NCBI GenBank assembly: GCA_017441505.1
Contig: JAFRXL010000030.1
Span: 62,001 to 126,000 of the forward strand
Direction of reading: 5' to 3'
DNA length: 64,000 nt
Origin: Ruminococcus sp.
GTDB lineage: Bacteria; Bacillota; Clostridia; Oscillospirales; Ruminococcaceae
The notes below the pieces were generated by a model. The model did no database searches and was not told the DNA's origin. It was given only the letters and a program-made list of their open reading frames with translations. Positions 25,495 through 33,578 of the stretch are shown piece after piece. How positions within the stretch are numbered: position 1 is the stretch's first letter; every line of letters starts with the position of its first letter. The translations under genes and the position numbers were made by a program.

Positions 25495-26949
25495 TTACCA
25501 GTTTATCATCCAGTCGTACATTCCCTCGTACTGTACAGCAGAGCTGTTCCAAGAGAAGTCGGTTTCCATATCTCTCTTGACCATTTTATCCCACTGGTCA
25601 CGGTGATTGTAGTAGATATGCTTTGAGTAATTTATAACGCCGAGCATTTCGTCACCGTTATAGTTAGCAAACGAGAAGCCTGTTCCAGTGCCGTCAAATT
25701 CATTGTAAGGCTGAACAGTATCTTTAAGTCCGCCAGTCTCACGGACTATCGGAACAGTACCGTATCTGAGTGATATGAGCTGAGTAAGTCCGCACGGCTC
25801 AAAGAGTGAAGGCATGAGCATAGCGTCAGCAGCAGCATAGAGTTTATGAGCAAGCTCATCTGAGTAGAGTATATTAGCAGAAACTCTCTCAGGGTATTTC
25901 CACTGATAGTGCTTGAACATATTCTCATATTTCGGATCGCCTGTACCAATGACAACGAACTGAGTGAACTCGTCGCATATACGCTCGATAGCGTAGTTAA
26001 CGAGGTCGAGACCCTTCTGGTCAGTAAGACGGGAAATAATAGCTATCATATACTTATTCCTGTCAACAGGAAGTCCGAGCTGTTCCTGCAATTTTTCCTT
26101 ATTTACAGCCTTCTGCTCCTTAGCGTTGTCAAAAGTGTACTCAGCATATATCTTCTTGTCGTTTGCCGGATCAAAGACTTTATAGTCGATACCGTTGACG
26201 ATACCTCTCAGTGAAGCTGATCTTGCTCTGAGGAGACCGTCGAGCTGTTCACCGAAGAAAGGATATTTTATCTCCTCGGCATATGTCTCAGAAACGGTAG
26301 TGATATAGTCAGCATAAACAAGACCGCCTTTGAGCATATTCGCATTTTTATGGAATTCAAGCTTATCTGGAGTAAACATATAGTCCGGGAGAGCAGTATT
26401 GTACTTGAATGTATCTATATCCCATACACCCTGGAATTTAAGGTTATGGATAGTCATGATAGTCTTTGTGGAGCTGAAGAACGGATTTGTTGCAAAAGCT
26501 GTATGAAGGAAAACAGGTATGAGGGAAGCCTGCCAGTCATGACAATGTATAATATCCGGTCTGAATCCTATGACAGGAAGTATAGCCAGAACAGCTTTTG
26601 AGAAGAAAGTAAAGCGTTCGATGTCCCATTTCATATCTGATGAATATGGACTATCGCACTTGAAATAGTACTCATTATCAACGAAATAGAACTTGATACC
26701 GTTGTACTCGTACTCCATTATACCGACATGAACGCCGTCGGTACGCATACCGTAGTCCATATAGAAATGGGTCACATACTTGAAATCACTTCTGTATTTT
26801 TCCGGAATGCAGGTATAATAAGGCATAATGACTCTTACATCAAATTCATTTTTATTGATATACTGCGGCAGAGCACCTACAACATCTGCCAGACCGCCGG
26901 TCTTGATGAATGGAACGCATTCTGATGCTGCGAATAATATATTTTTCAT
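25495..26949 (-). CDS. glgA: Glycogen synthase (ADP-glucose type)
   Basis: A 484-residue GT5 family glycosyltransferase that adds glucose from ADP-glucose to alpha-1,4-glucan. The substrate motif KTGGLAD lies at 16-22. HCHDWQAS near residue 140, EPCGLTQLISLRYG and the nearby RETGGLKDTV in the C-terminal domain complete the GT-B signature. Length is normal. No other glg gene is adjacent. ATG follows an AGGAGTTATGGCAT context. Confidence 0.95.
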   Translation of the reverse strand: MKNILFAASECVPFIKTGGLADVVGALPQYINKNEFDVRVIMPYYTCIPEKYRSDFKYVTHFYMDYGMRTDGVHVGIMEYEYNGIKFYFVDNEYYFKCDSPYSSDMKWDIERFTFFSKAVLAILPVIGFRPDIIHCHDWQASLIPVFLHTAFATNPFFSSTKTIMTIHNLKFQGVWDIDTFKYNTALPDYMFTPDKLEFHKNANMLKGGLVYADYITTVSETYAEEIKYPFFGEQLDGLLRARSASLRGIVNGIDYKVFDPANDKKIYAEYTFDNAKEQKAVNKEKLQEQLGLPVDRNKYMIAIISRLTDQKGLDLVNYAIERICDEFTQFVVIGTGDPKYENMFKHYQWKYPERVSANILYSDELAHKLYAAADAMLMPSLFEPCGLTQLISLRYGTVPIVRETGGLKDTVQPYNEFDGTGTGFSFANYNGDEMLGVINYSKHIYYNHRDQWDKMVKRDMETDFSWNSSAVQYEGMYDWMINW

Positions 26950-27004
26950 ATGCCATAACTCCTATCGTATAAAATTACTGCCGATATGCAGCTTTACATC
27001 CTAT

Positions 27005-27033
27005 ATTATACACCAAAAACAATATCAAGTCAA
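27005..27033 (-). promoter_or_regulatory. Promoter of glgA
   Basis: Minus-strand TTGACT (27033-27028), 17-base spacer, TATAAT (27010-27005). Confidence 0.78.
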
Positions 27034-27150
27034 TAGAAAAAATATGAACAATGCACATTGCTTTTCAAAACAAATTGTTATACTGAATTATCTGAGCTTT
27101 ATATATTCAATATGTATTTTGTGCATAATATACAGAAATATTAATTTTAA

Positions 27151-27194
27151 TTTAAGATTACTTTAAGATTTTTTTAAGCTTTAAGAACTATAAT
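27151..27194 (+). promoter_or_regulatory. Phased TTTAAG repeats upstream of a -10 box
   Basis: TTTAAG occurs at 27151-27156, 27162-27167 and 27173-27178, exactly 11 bases apart, and again at 27180-27185. TATAAT is at 27189-27194 and no good -35 exists. Direct hexamers on one DNA face that replace the -35 box are typical of OmpR/PhoB-class response regulators. A Pho-like or other two-component activator is plausible; none is encoded in the window. Confidence 0.55.
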
Positions 27195-27243
27195 CAAAGT
27201 ATAGTAAACGAAAAACCTCTAAAAATAAAGGAGTTTGATCAGA

Positions 27244-30200
27244 ATGAAAAACAGGAAATTTAAAAATTTGATAACCGGTCTGTCAGCATTTTGTGTAGCA
27301 GCTTCGGCTATTCCGTTTATAGTACCTGAGGCTTCAGCAGCAGATACCGTTTCAGACAAAGTATATGGCGATGCTAACTGCAACGGCGAAGTCAAGATGA
27401 ACGATGCTGTTCTCTTAATGCAGGCTATCGCAAATGAGGATGTATACGGTATTAACGGTACAGACACTAATCACCTTACAGAAAAAGGTGCCGACCTCGC
27501 TGACGTATACGAAAGAGGAAGCGGCATAACAACTATGGACGCACTTTCGATCCAGAAATACCTTATAGGCAAGGTCACACTTCCGGAATCGTTTAAAGAG
27601 GGCTATACCGATCCTATATCCACAGATACTTTCATCCACCTGAAAAATACTTCTATCACAGTTGAAGGCGAGTATGCTGAGGTAAACGGTACAACAGTAA
27701 CTATCTCTCATTCCGGTACATTCTACATTGACGGCACTCTTGATGACGGTCAGATAGTAGTTGCAATACCGGACGAAACAGTTGACCCTGAAACAGTCAA
27801 GATATTCCTTAACGGAGTAAATATCACAGGCAAGAGTGCTCCGGCAATACTTATATCAAATGCTGAGAATACTTCTATCAACCTTGTTGACGGTACTGAA
27901 AATACAATTTCTGACGGTGATACCGCTTATTCCGGAGACAACCTCGGAACAGCTGTCATAGAAGCTAAGGATGACCTCACTATCAAGGGCGGCGATCTCG
28001 GCACAGGTTCGCTTACTCTTACAGCTAACACTCAGGACGGTATCGTTTGCAATAACGATATAAAGATAAACGGCGGAAATATCACGATAAATGCACTTAA
28101 TGCAACAGATGAAGCTAATGGCATCAACGGCAAGAAGTCACTTACTGTTAAGTCCGGAAGCCTTACAGTCGAAGCAGAGGGTGACGGCATCAAGTCCTCT
28201 AAGGGCAATGTTGAAATAACAGGCGGAACAATAAGTATCAAAGCAGGCAATGACGCAGTTCAGTCCGGTACTACTATCGACATTTCCGGCGGTGACATCG
28301 TTGCAGGCGGCGACCGTGGACTTACTTCTGCAACAGGCTTGAATATATCAGGCGGTAACGTATACGCAACAGCAACTGACAACCAGACAGATGAAACGCT
28401 GATGTCAGGTACAACTCAGACAACAGTACTTTTCAATTGTATCGATGATGCAACAAACACAAAGGACGGAACATGGAAGAAAGCAAATACGATCGTTCCG
28501 GGCGAAAAGAAGGTCGAGTATACAAAGAAGTATAAATACGTACTTATCAGTGACAGTGCTATAAACGGTATGAGATCAAGCTCGTTTACAAATCTTTCCA
28601 GCGGAGCAAAGGTGACTTATACTGACGAAAACGGACAGCATGATCTTTTCCAGCTTTCTCCGGGAGTTAATGTATTCGATAACGTTGATCCTTCCGGCAC
28701 CCTTATACCTCAGTCTTCTTCTCCGACTTCTGATGAATACACCATTACACTCAGCGGTACTTCAATAAATACAAATGCACCTGCTGATGTTGCGTCAATA
28801 AACAATAATGTCCTCACTATCAGCAAAGAGGGAGTATTTACAGTTACCGGAGAGGGTACAGGTTCACAGATAATTGTAAATGTCGACAAAACCGCATATC
28901 CGGATTCTGTCGTTGAGCTCGACCTCGCAGGCATGAGCCTTACAAATACAAGTACTGCACCTATTTATGTTGAGTCTATAGGCGACGAAGTACAGATAGT
29001 TGCAAAGAAAGATACTGTAAATACAATTTCCGACGGTACAACTCATTCTCAGACATATACCGACAGCGACGGCAATACAAATACTGTCGAGGGATCTATC
29101 TTTGCCCGTGACGATATTAAGTTCAAGGGAACAGGTACTCTCACAGTAAACGGTAATCAGGACGATGCCATAGTTTGTAAGAATGACATAAAGATATACA
29201 ATGGTAATATAACAGTAAATGCTGTTGATGACGGTATACGTGGCAAGGACAGCGTTACTATCGGTAACGATGCAAAGTCTGACGGTTCAGCTGTTGATTA
29301 CAGCAGCCTTAAACTCACAGTAAATACTAAGACAAGCGGTGACGGCATCAAGTCAACTGCTACAGATACGGATTCCGACAAGTCTTACGGAGTAGTTACT
29401 ATAAACGGCGGAACAGTTGATATACACTCCTATGCTGACGGCATACAGGCAGAGCAGGAGTTCATTATGAACGGCGGCGATGTCAGCATCTATACATATC
29501 AGGGCAGCACCTATACAGGTACAGGCTCATCATCAGGTTCCGGCAGCACAGGCGGCTGGGGCGGCAGACCCGGCGGCGGCGGCGGAATGCAGGACGGCAA
29601 CTCCAATAAAGTCGATATATCTGCAAAGGGCATAAAAGCTGTAGGTCTTTACGATGAGGCAGGTACTACATGGCAGAGCAAGGGTAACATCACTATCAAC
29701 GGCGGCACTCTTAACATAAATTCTTCCGATGATGCTATCCACTGCGGCGGAGATATGTTCCTTTACGGCGGTACATACACACTGGCATCAGCAGATGACG
29801 CTGCTCATTCAGATCATAACCTCACTATCGGCAAGGGCAGTGCAAATACATATGACGATGTAATGATAACAGTTACAAAGGCATATGAAGGCATAGAGGG
29901 TCAGAATATCACTCAGAACAGCGGTACAGTTCTCGTTACAAGCACTGATGACGGATTCAATGCCGCAGGCGGTGCTGACGGCTCAGGCGGCGGAAATCAG
30001 GGAGGTCCCGGAGGATTCCAGTGGGGACAGGGCGGCATGAGCACTTCCGGCGGCTCGTACCTCATGACATTCAACGGCGGTTTAGCTCTCGTAAATATTT
30101 CTGACGGCGACCATGACGGTTTTGACTCCAACGGCGATATAAAGATGAACGGCGGCTATCAGATAAGCAACGGCAGTGAGCCTTTCGACTGCGGCGACAG

Positions 30201-30537
30201 CGGAAACAGCGTATCAGTAAATGGCTCAACATGGGTGAATAACTACAACAGCGTTATGGGCGACTGCCTTAGAAATTCAGCTTCTGTTACAGCAACAGGA
30301 AAGAGTACATCAGCTAATTCAAGAGTTAGCCTTGTAGGCAGCGACGGCAAAGTTATAGTTTCATTCGTCCTCGGAAAGAGCGTATCCAATTTCTATGCCG
30401 GCGGAGCTAATGCAAAGAGCGGTTCAGCTTTCTACACCGGCGGTACAGTGAGCGGCGGTACAGAATTAAGCTCTACTGACGGCAAGCAGGTCGTTTATAT
30501 CGGCGGCACACTCTCAAACGGTACAAAGCTTGGATAA
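27244..30537 (+). CDS. Secreted dockerin protein with Cthe_2159-like beta-helix carbohydrate-binding regions
   Basis: A 1097-residue secreted protein. Residues 1-32 are a signal peptide ending ASAAD. Residues about 39-115 form a type I dockerin placed at the N terminus (loops DANCNGEVKMND and ERGSGITTMD). Two long repeats follow (about 125-400 and 495-900), both rich in INGG, SDGT, GNI and DDG turns, resembling the Cthe_2159-type calcium-binding beta-helix that binds acidic sugars such as polygalacturonate. A Gly-rich stretch near residue 770 and another near 920 interrupt the second. The start is ATG at 27244, ten bases after AAGGAG; the TTG at 27235 is too close. Likely a cell-surface or scaffold-bound polysaccharide binder. 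Confidence 0.82.
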   Translation: MKNRKFKNLITGLSAFCVAASAIPFIVPEASAADTVSDKVYGDANCNGEVKMNDAVLLMQAIANEDVYGINGTDTNHLTEKGADLADVYERGSGITTMDALSIQKYLIGKVTLPESFKEGYTDPISTDTFIHLKNTSITVEGEYAEVNGTTVTISHSGTFYIDGTLDDGQIVVAIPDETVDPETVKIFLNGVNITGKSAPAILISNAENTSINLVDGTENTISDGDTAYSGDNLGTAVIEAKDDLTIKGGDLGTGSLTLTANTQDGIVCNNDIKINGGNITINALNATDEANGINGKKSLTVKSGSLTVEAEGDGIKSSKGNVEITGGTISIKAGNDAVQSGTTIDISGGDIVAGGDRGLTSATGLNISGGNVYATATDNQTDETLMSGTTQTTVLFNCIDDATNTKDGTWKKANTIVPGEKKVEYTKKYKYVLISDSAINGMRSSSFTNLSSGAKVTYTDENGQHDLFQLSPGVNVFDNVDPSGTLIPQSSSPTSDEYTITLSGTSINTNAPADVASINNNVLTISKEGVFTVTGEGTGSQIIVNVDKTAYPDSVVELDLAGMSLTNTSTAPIYVESIGDEVQIVAKKDTVNTISDGTTHSQTYTDSDGNTNTVEGSIFARDDIKFKGTGTLTVNGNQDDAIVCKNDIKIYNGNITVNAVDDGIRGKDSVTIGNDAKSDGSAVDYSSLKLTVNTKTSGDGIKSTATDTDSDKSYGVVTINGGTVDIHSYADGIQAEQEFIMNGGDVSIYTYQGSTYTGTGSSSGSGSTGGWGGRPGGGGGMQDGNSNKVDISAKGIKAVGLYDEAGTTWQSKGNITINGGTLNINSSDDAIHCGGDMFLYGGTYTLASADDAAHSDHNLTIGKGSANTYDDVMITVTKAYEGIEGQNITQNSGTVLVTSTDDGFNAAGGADGSGGGNQGGPGGFQWGQGGMSTSGGSYLMTFNGGLALVNISDGDHDGFDSNGDIKMNGGYQISNGSEPFDCGDSGNSVSVNGSTWVNNYNSVMGDCLRNSASVTATGKSTSANSRVSLVGSDGKVIVSFVLGKSVSNFYAGGANAKSGSAFYTGGTVSGGTELSSTDGKQVVYIGGTLSNGTKLG

Positions 30538-30538
30538 A

Positions 30539-30760
30539 TATTACTCCGGCAATTAAATATCTATAAAACGACGAAGTCGGCAAAAAAGGGATTCCAAAAG
30601 GTTTATTAACCCTTTGGCGGGAAGGTGTATGAGGAAGGGCAGAGCCCTTCCTAAGAAGCAGTACAGCGAGCAAAGCAACGCTGTACGAACCGTCCGCATC
30701 ATTTTCCTCGGCTTGACCGACGTAAATTTTATCAATATTTTAATGCTATATTAATAATAT
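30539..30760 (+). repeat. Hairpin-rich dispersed repeat, copy 1
   Basis: First of three related elements in 5 kb. It begins just after the upstream stop. Shared landmarks are CTATAAAACGACGAAGTCGG at the left end, a CCAAA-GGTT/AACCCTTTGG hairpin, GGAAGGGC-aga-GCCCTTCC, GTACAGCG/CGCTGTAC, and GGCTTGACCGACGTAAATTT at the right. The ends form an imperfect inverted repeat (GCAATTAAATATC versus GCATTAAAATATTG). No coding capacity. It resembles a MITE or other non-autonomous repeat. Confidence 0.75.
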
Positions 30761-30797
30761 AAACATCAAGGAATACATCCTTTTAACCATATCGTAA

Positions 30798-30832
30798 AAA
30801 GCACCTCTGTTCATAGCGAGCAGAGGTGCTTT
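30798..30832. terminator. Bidirectional hairpin between repeat elements
   Basis: AAAGCACCTCTG and CAGAGGTGCTTT are perfect complements around an 11-base loop, usable in both directions. It would terminate the dockerin gene's transcript and the vanW operon. Confidence 0.75.
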
Positions 30833-30851
30833 AGTTATATTGCAGATATAA

Positions 30852-31023
30852 GGCAACACCGCACAAAGCCCGCCTGACGGCTTTGCACTGAATCTACTGG
30901 CATATTTTCCGTCATCTTGCACAGAAATCCCTTGACATACGTCAGTATGCCTGCGGAATTTCTATACAATCTGACGAAAAATCTGACTGCGTATCTTCAG
31001 CACAAGCTTTGTGCGGTGTTGCC
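30852..31023. mobile_element. 172-bp MITE-like element with perfect 18-bp terminal inverted repeats
   Basis: GGCAACACCGCACAAAGC (30852-30869) and GCTTTGTGCGGTGTTGCC (31006-31023) are exact inverted repeats. Both sides are flanked by ATAA (30848-30851 and 31024-31027), a possible 4-bp target duplication. The interior has no open frame. It has the form of a non-autonomous insertion element and lies between the vanW stop and its likely terminator. Confidence 0.72.
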
Positions 31024-31033
31024 ATAAATTCTT

Positions 31034-31864
31034 TCATCTTATCTGGTCCTGAGGTATAAGACTATAATCGAACATTACCTCAGAGTGGTTATCGAGAACA
31101 AGCTGACGAGCCACTATCTTCCCGTCAGAACGATCAATTACATTCTTATATATCTTGGATATTCTGTAGTACTTATCGCCTTCTTTGTGGAAGTGATGAT
31201 CTTCTTCAGAAAGTTCAAAACGGTATATAAAAGGTCTTTCGCTTCTGAGCTCGCCGTGGAGCTCCTCATCGTCACACCAGAGCAGGAGCTGTATATCCTG
31301 ATCTGAATTGTTCTTGAAGCGGTAGTCTATGTAATTGTAGCTAACGGATGTACCTGAGCTGAAAGGCACACGTTTTCCCTCATCGGGAGCGAGTGCATCT
31401 GAGTGGCTGTGAAACTCGGTAACTTTAAGTGGACTATGAAGTACCATTCGGTGAATAGTATTGCTGAGATTGCAAAGTCCTCCGCCAATACCCGGTTTAA
31501 GGACATTGCCCTCAATAACACGACCGTCCTTATATCCCTTACGCTTTGTAGTTTTACCTACAGTCTTCCAGAAAGAGAAAGTCTCTCCCGGGTGGATTAT
31601 TATACCATTTATCTTAGCACAGGCAAGGCGGATATTCACTGCTTTATTCTCCTGCAAAGTAATATCGATACCCTTTCCACGCTTGATAAGATGAGAGCTC
31701 TGCTCCGAGATAACATTCGGGAGCTTATGTTTCGAGTGGCTCTTGGCAATCTTATCCTTGCTGAGCATATCCTTTACGTGACGCTTGCAGATCTCTTTCT
31801 GAGCAGAGATCGCATAACAGGTAGGATTAATATCGCAAAAAAGCACATCTTTTTTCCAAAGCAT
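31034..31864 (-). CDS. VanW family protein
   Basis: A 276-residue protein with the VanW domain: INGIIIHPGETFSFW, then GYKDGRVIEGNVLKPGIGGG and CNLSNTIHRMVLHSPL, ending with SVSYNYIDYRFKNNSDQDIQL. VanW proteins occur in vancomycin-resistance loci and more widely in Firmicutes; the biochemical role is unknown, possibly cell-wall linked. There is no signal peptide. I choose the ATG at 31864 because AGAAGGGA overlaps the stop of the upstream yqeG gene; the longer frame from 31936 would overlap that gene by 55 bases. Third gene of the operon 33092-31034. Confidence 0.85.
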   Translation of the reverse strand: MLWKKDVLFCDINPTCYAISAQKEICKRHVKDMLSKDKIAKSHSKHKLPNVISEQSSHLIKRGKGIDITLQENKAVNIRLACAKINGIIIHPGETFSFWKTVGKTTKRKGYKDGRVIEGNVLKPGIGGGLCNLSNTIHRMVLHSPLKVTEFHSHSDALAPDEGKRVPFSSGTSVSYNYIDYRFKNNSDQDIQLLLWCDDEELHGELRSERPFIYRFELSEEDHHFHKEGDKYYRISKIYKNVIDRSDGKIVARQLVLDNHSEVMFDYSLIPQDQIR

Positions 31865-31881
31865 GATAAAAACTGTCCCTT

Positions 31882-32421
31882 CTATTTTACATCTATGCCG
31901 CCGAACCTGCGGTGACATCTGCTGCTGTGTCTCCATAAAAACAGCAGCAGCTTTTCAATATATCTTTTTTTGCCTATCTTCTTTTCCTCCGGAAGCTTTA
32001 TGTAATGCACAAGTATACTTGAAATACCGCACCTGTTAGCTCCGAGAATATCTGTGAACACCTGATCTCCTATGACAACGGCTTCTTTGCGGTCTGTACC
32101 AAGTTTACGCAGAGCCTCCTTATATCCGCCGGTCTCAGGTTTTTCAGCGTCACACACGTAAAATGTATCGATATTCTTAATAAATCTCTGGACTCTTTCC
32201 TCGTCATTATTTGTGAGCAGGACTGTTTTAAGTCCGATAGAATGAATTTTTCTGAACAGCTCATCTATCTCCGGAGTAGAGTCATCACCGTGATGAACAA
32301 GGGTATTGTCAATATCAAAAATAATACCTCTTATCCCCTTGGAATATAGCTTTTTATAATCTATCCGGAATACGCTTTCCGCATATTCATCCGGAAAATA
32401 CTTTGATATGAGAGTTCTCAT
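31882..32421 (-). CDS. yqeG: YqeG family HAD IIIA-type phosphatase
   Basis: A 179-residue HAD protein. Motif I is FDIDNTLVHHG, motif II is LLTNNDEERV, and the end region is VIGDQVFTDILGANRCG. This matches YqeG, a small HAD IIIA phosphatase often close to ribosome and shikimate genes; the substrate is not defined. The start ATG at 32421 overlaps the stop of the upstream gene (ATGA), with GGGGAGAAG as ribosome binding site. Second gene of its operon. Confidence 0.88.
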   Translation of the reverse strand: MRTLISKYFPDEYAESVFRIDYKKLYSKGIRGIIFDIDNTLVHHGDDSTPEIDELFRKIHSIGLKTVLLTNNDEERVQRFIKNIDTFYVCDAEKPETGGYKEALRKLGTDRKEAVVIGDQVFTDILGANRCGISSILVHYIKLPEEKKIGKKRYIEKLLLFLWRHSSRCHRRFGGIDVK

Positions 32422-33092
32422 TCTTCTCCCCTCATATACCTGCAAACCTTATCTATCTGCTCCTTGAAGCTTCCATCGAACTTATTTTCAAAGAATGCAC
32501 CGCCGATAGTGAACGAATATGGAGCAGCAGCTTTAAGCTCGTCAAGTTTCTGGTAGCTGTTCACGCTTCCTGCAATACATATCGGAGCGTTTACCTCAGC
32601 AACCAAACGGCGGTTAAGCTCTACAGCATCACCGGTATATCTATATCCAAGCAGGTCTATACCGTAAACACCTTTCGCAATATAACTTTTAGCTTCTGCT
32701 ATCATATCGTCTATCTCGCCGTCAAGAATAGAGGGACGTCCTGTGATACGTCCGACGAAAGGCATATATTTTATACCATTGCTGCGGCATATCTCGTTTA
32801 CGGAATCATAGTACATAGTTCCCATGAGAACATCACAACCGCACTCAACAGCCATTTCCGCTCCCTGTATGCACTTTATCTCAGTATAGGCAACAACTTC
32901 GAGCACTGTAGTTTTTCCGCAGCGTTTCATATAAGAATAAAGCTCTTTCATTTTTTCAAGCGGAAGCGTCTCCTCTTTGAAGCCCCACATCTGAGCCTCA
33001 GAATCACGGCATTGCTCAAATATCTCATATGCATTATCAACTGTCCTGTCGTTATGAGTAAGCATAACTACCAATTCAGGGGTACTTTTCAT
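32418..33092 (-). CDS. Unassigned TIM-barrel-like protein
   Basis: A 224-residue protein I do not recognise by family. Alternating strand and helix segments suggest a beta/alpha barrel: LEVVAYTEIKCIQGA, CDVLMGTMYYD, MPFVGRITGRP, GIDLLGYRYTGD, and a phosphate-binding-like end APICIAGSVNSYQ...FTIGGAFFE. The last part looks like the glycine-rich phosphate site of ribulose-phosphate-binding barrels such as NanE, but catalytic residues are not identifiable. It leads an operon with yqeG and vanW. ATG follows AAGGAAC. Confidence 0.65.
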   Translation of the reverse strand: MKSTPELVVMLTHNDRTVDNAYEIFEQCRDSEAQMWGFKEETLPLEKMKELYSYMKRCGKTTVLEVVAYTEIKCIQGAEMAVECGCDVLMGTMYYDSVNEICRSNGIKYMPFVGRITGRPSILDGEIDDMIAEAKSYIAKGVYGIDLLGYRYTGDAVELNRRLVAEVNAPICIAGSVNSYQKLDELKAAAPYSFTIGGAFFENKFDGSFKEQIDKVCRYMRGEE

Positions 33093-33243
33093 ATTTTATC
33101 AACCCAGTTCCTTTTTGATAAGGACCTGTCCGCATCAGAAATTTGCTGACAGACCCTAAAATTTATTCACTAACTAAAAATCACTATATTATAACATAAA
33201 TTATTAACTTTGTCAAATATCGGCAATTTTTGTCATTAAGCAA

Positions 33244-33523
33244 CATTATTCCAGTAATTAAAAAATCTATAAAACGACGAAGTCGGCAAAAAAGGGATTC
33301 CAAAGGGTTTCCAACCCTTTGGCGGGAAGGTGTGCGAGGTTACCCCTACCAGTGGTAGGGGATGTCAGCTTGCTGACAGGGGTGGCTGGACCCGATTAGG
33401 GTGGGCAGAGCCCTTCCTAAGAAGCAGTACAGCGAGCAAAGCAACGCTGTACGTACCGTCCGCATTGCTTGCCTCGGCTTGACCGACGTAAATTTCATCA
33501 ATATTTTATTGCCACATTATTAA
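33244..33523 (+). repeat. Hairpin-rich dispersed repeat, copy 2, with internal 63-bp insertion
   Basis: Same orientation and landmarks as copy 1. The hairpin CCAAAGGGTT-tcc-AACCCTTTGG is perfect here. Between GAGG and GGGCAGAGCCC it carries an extra 63 bp (33340-33402) containing two further palindromes, CCCCTACCA-G-TGGTAGGGG and TGTCAGC-tt-GCTGACA. The right end abuts the promoter of the flippase gene. Confidence 0.75.
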
Positions 33524-33551
33524 TGACAAAACATCATTAATGTGATATAAT
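33523..33551 (+). promoter_or_regulatory. Promoter of the flippase gene at the edge of repeat copy 2
   Basis: ATGACA (33523-33528), 17-base spacer, TATAAT (33546-33551). The -35 lies at the outer end of the repeat, so the insertion may have shaped this promoter. Confidence 0.55.
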
Positions 33552-33578
33552 ATTAGCATATTATATCCGGAGTGTGAC

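Noticed and set aside
31034..31936. Glycopeptide-resistance (van) cluster from the VanW-like gene
   Set aside because: No vanHAX, vanRS or vanY gene is nearby; VanW-domain proteins are common in Firmicutes without resistance.
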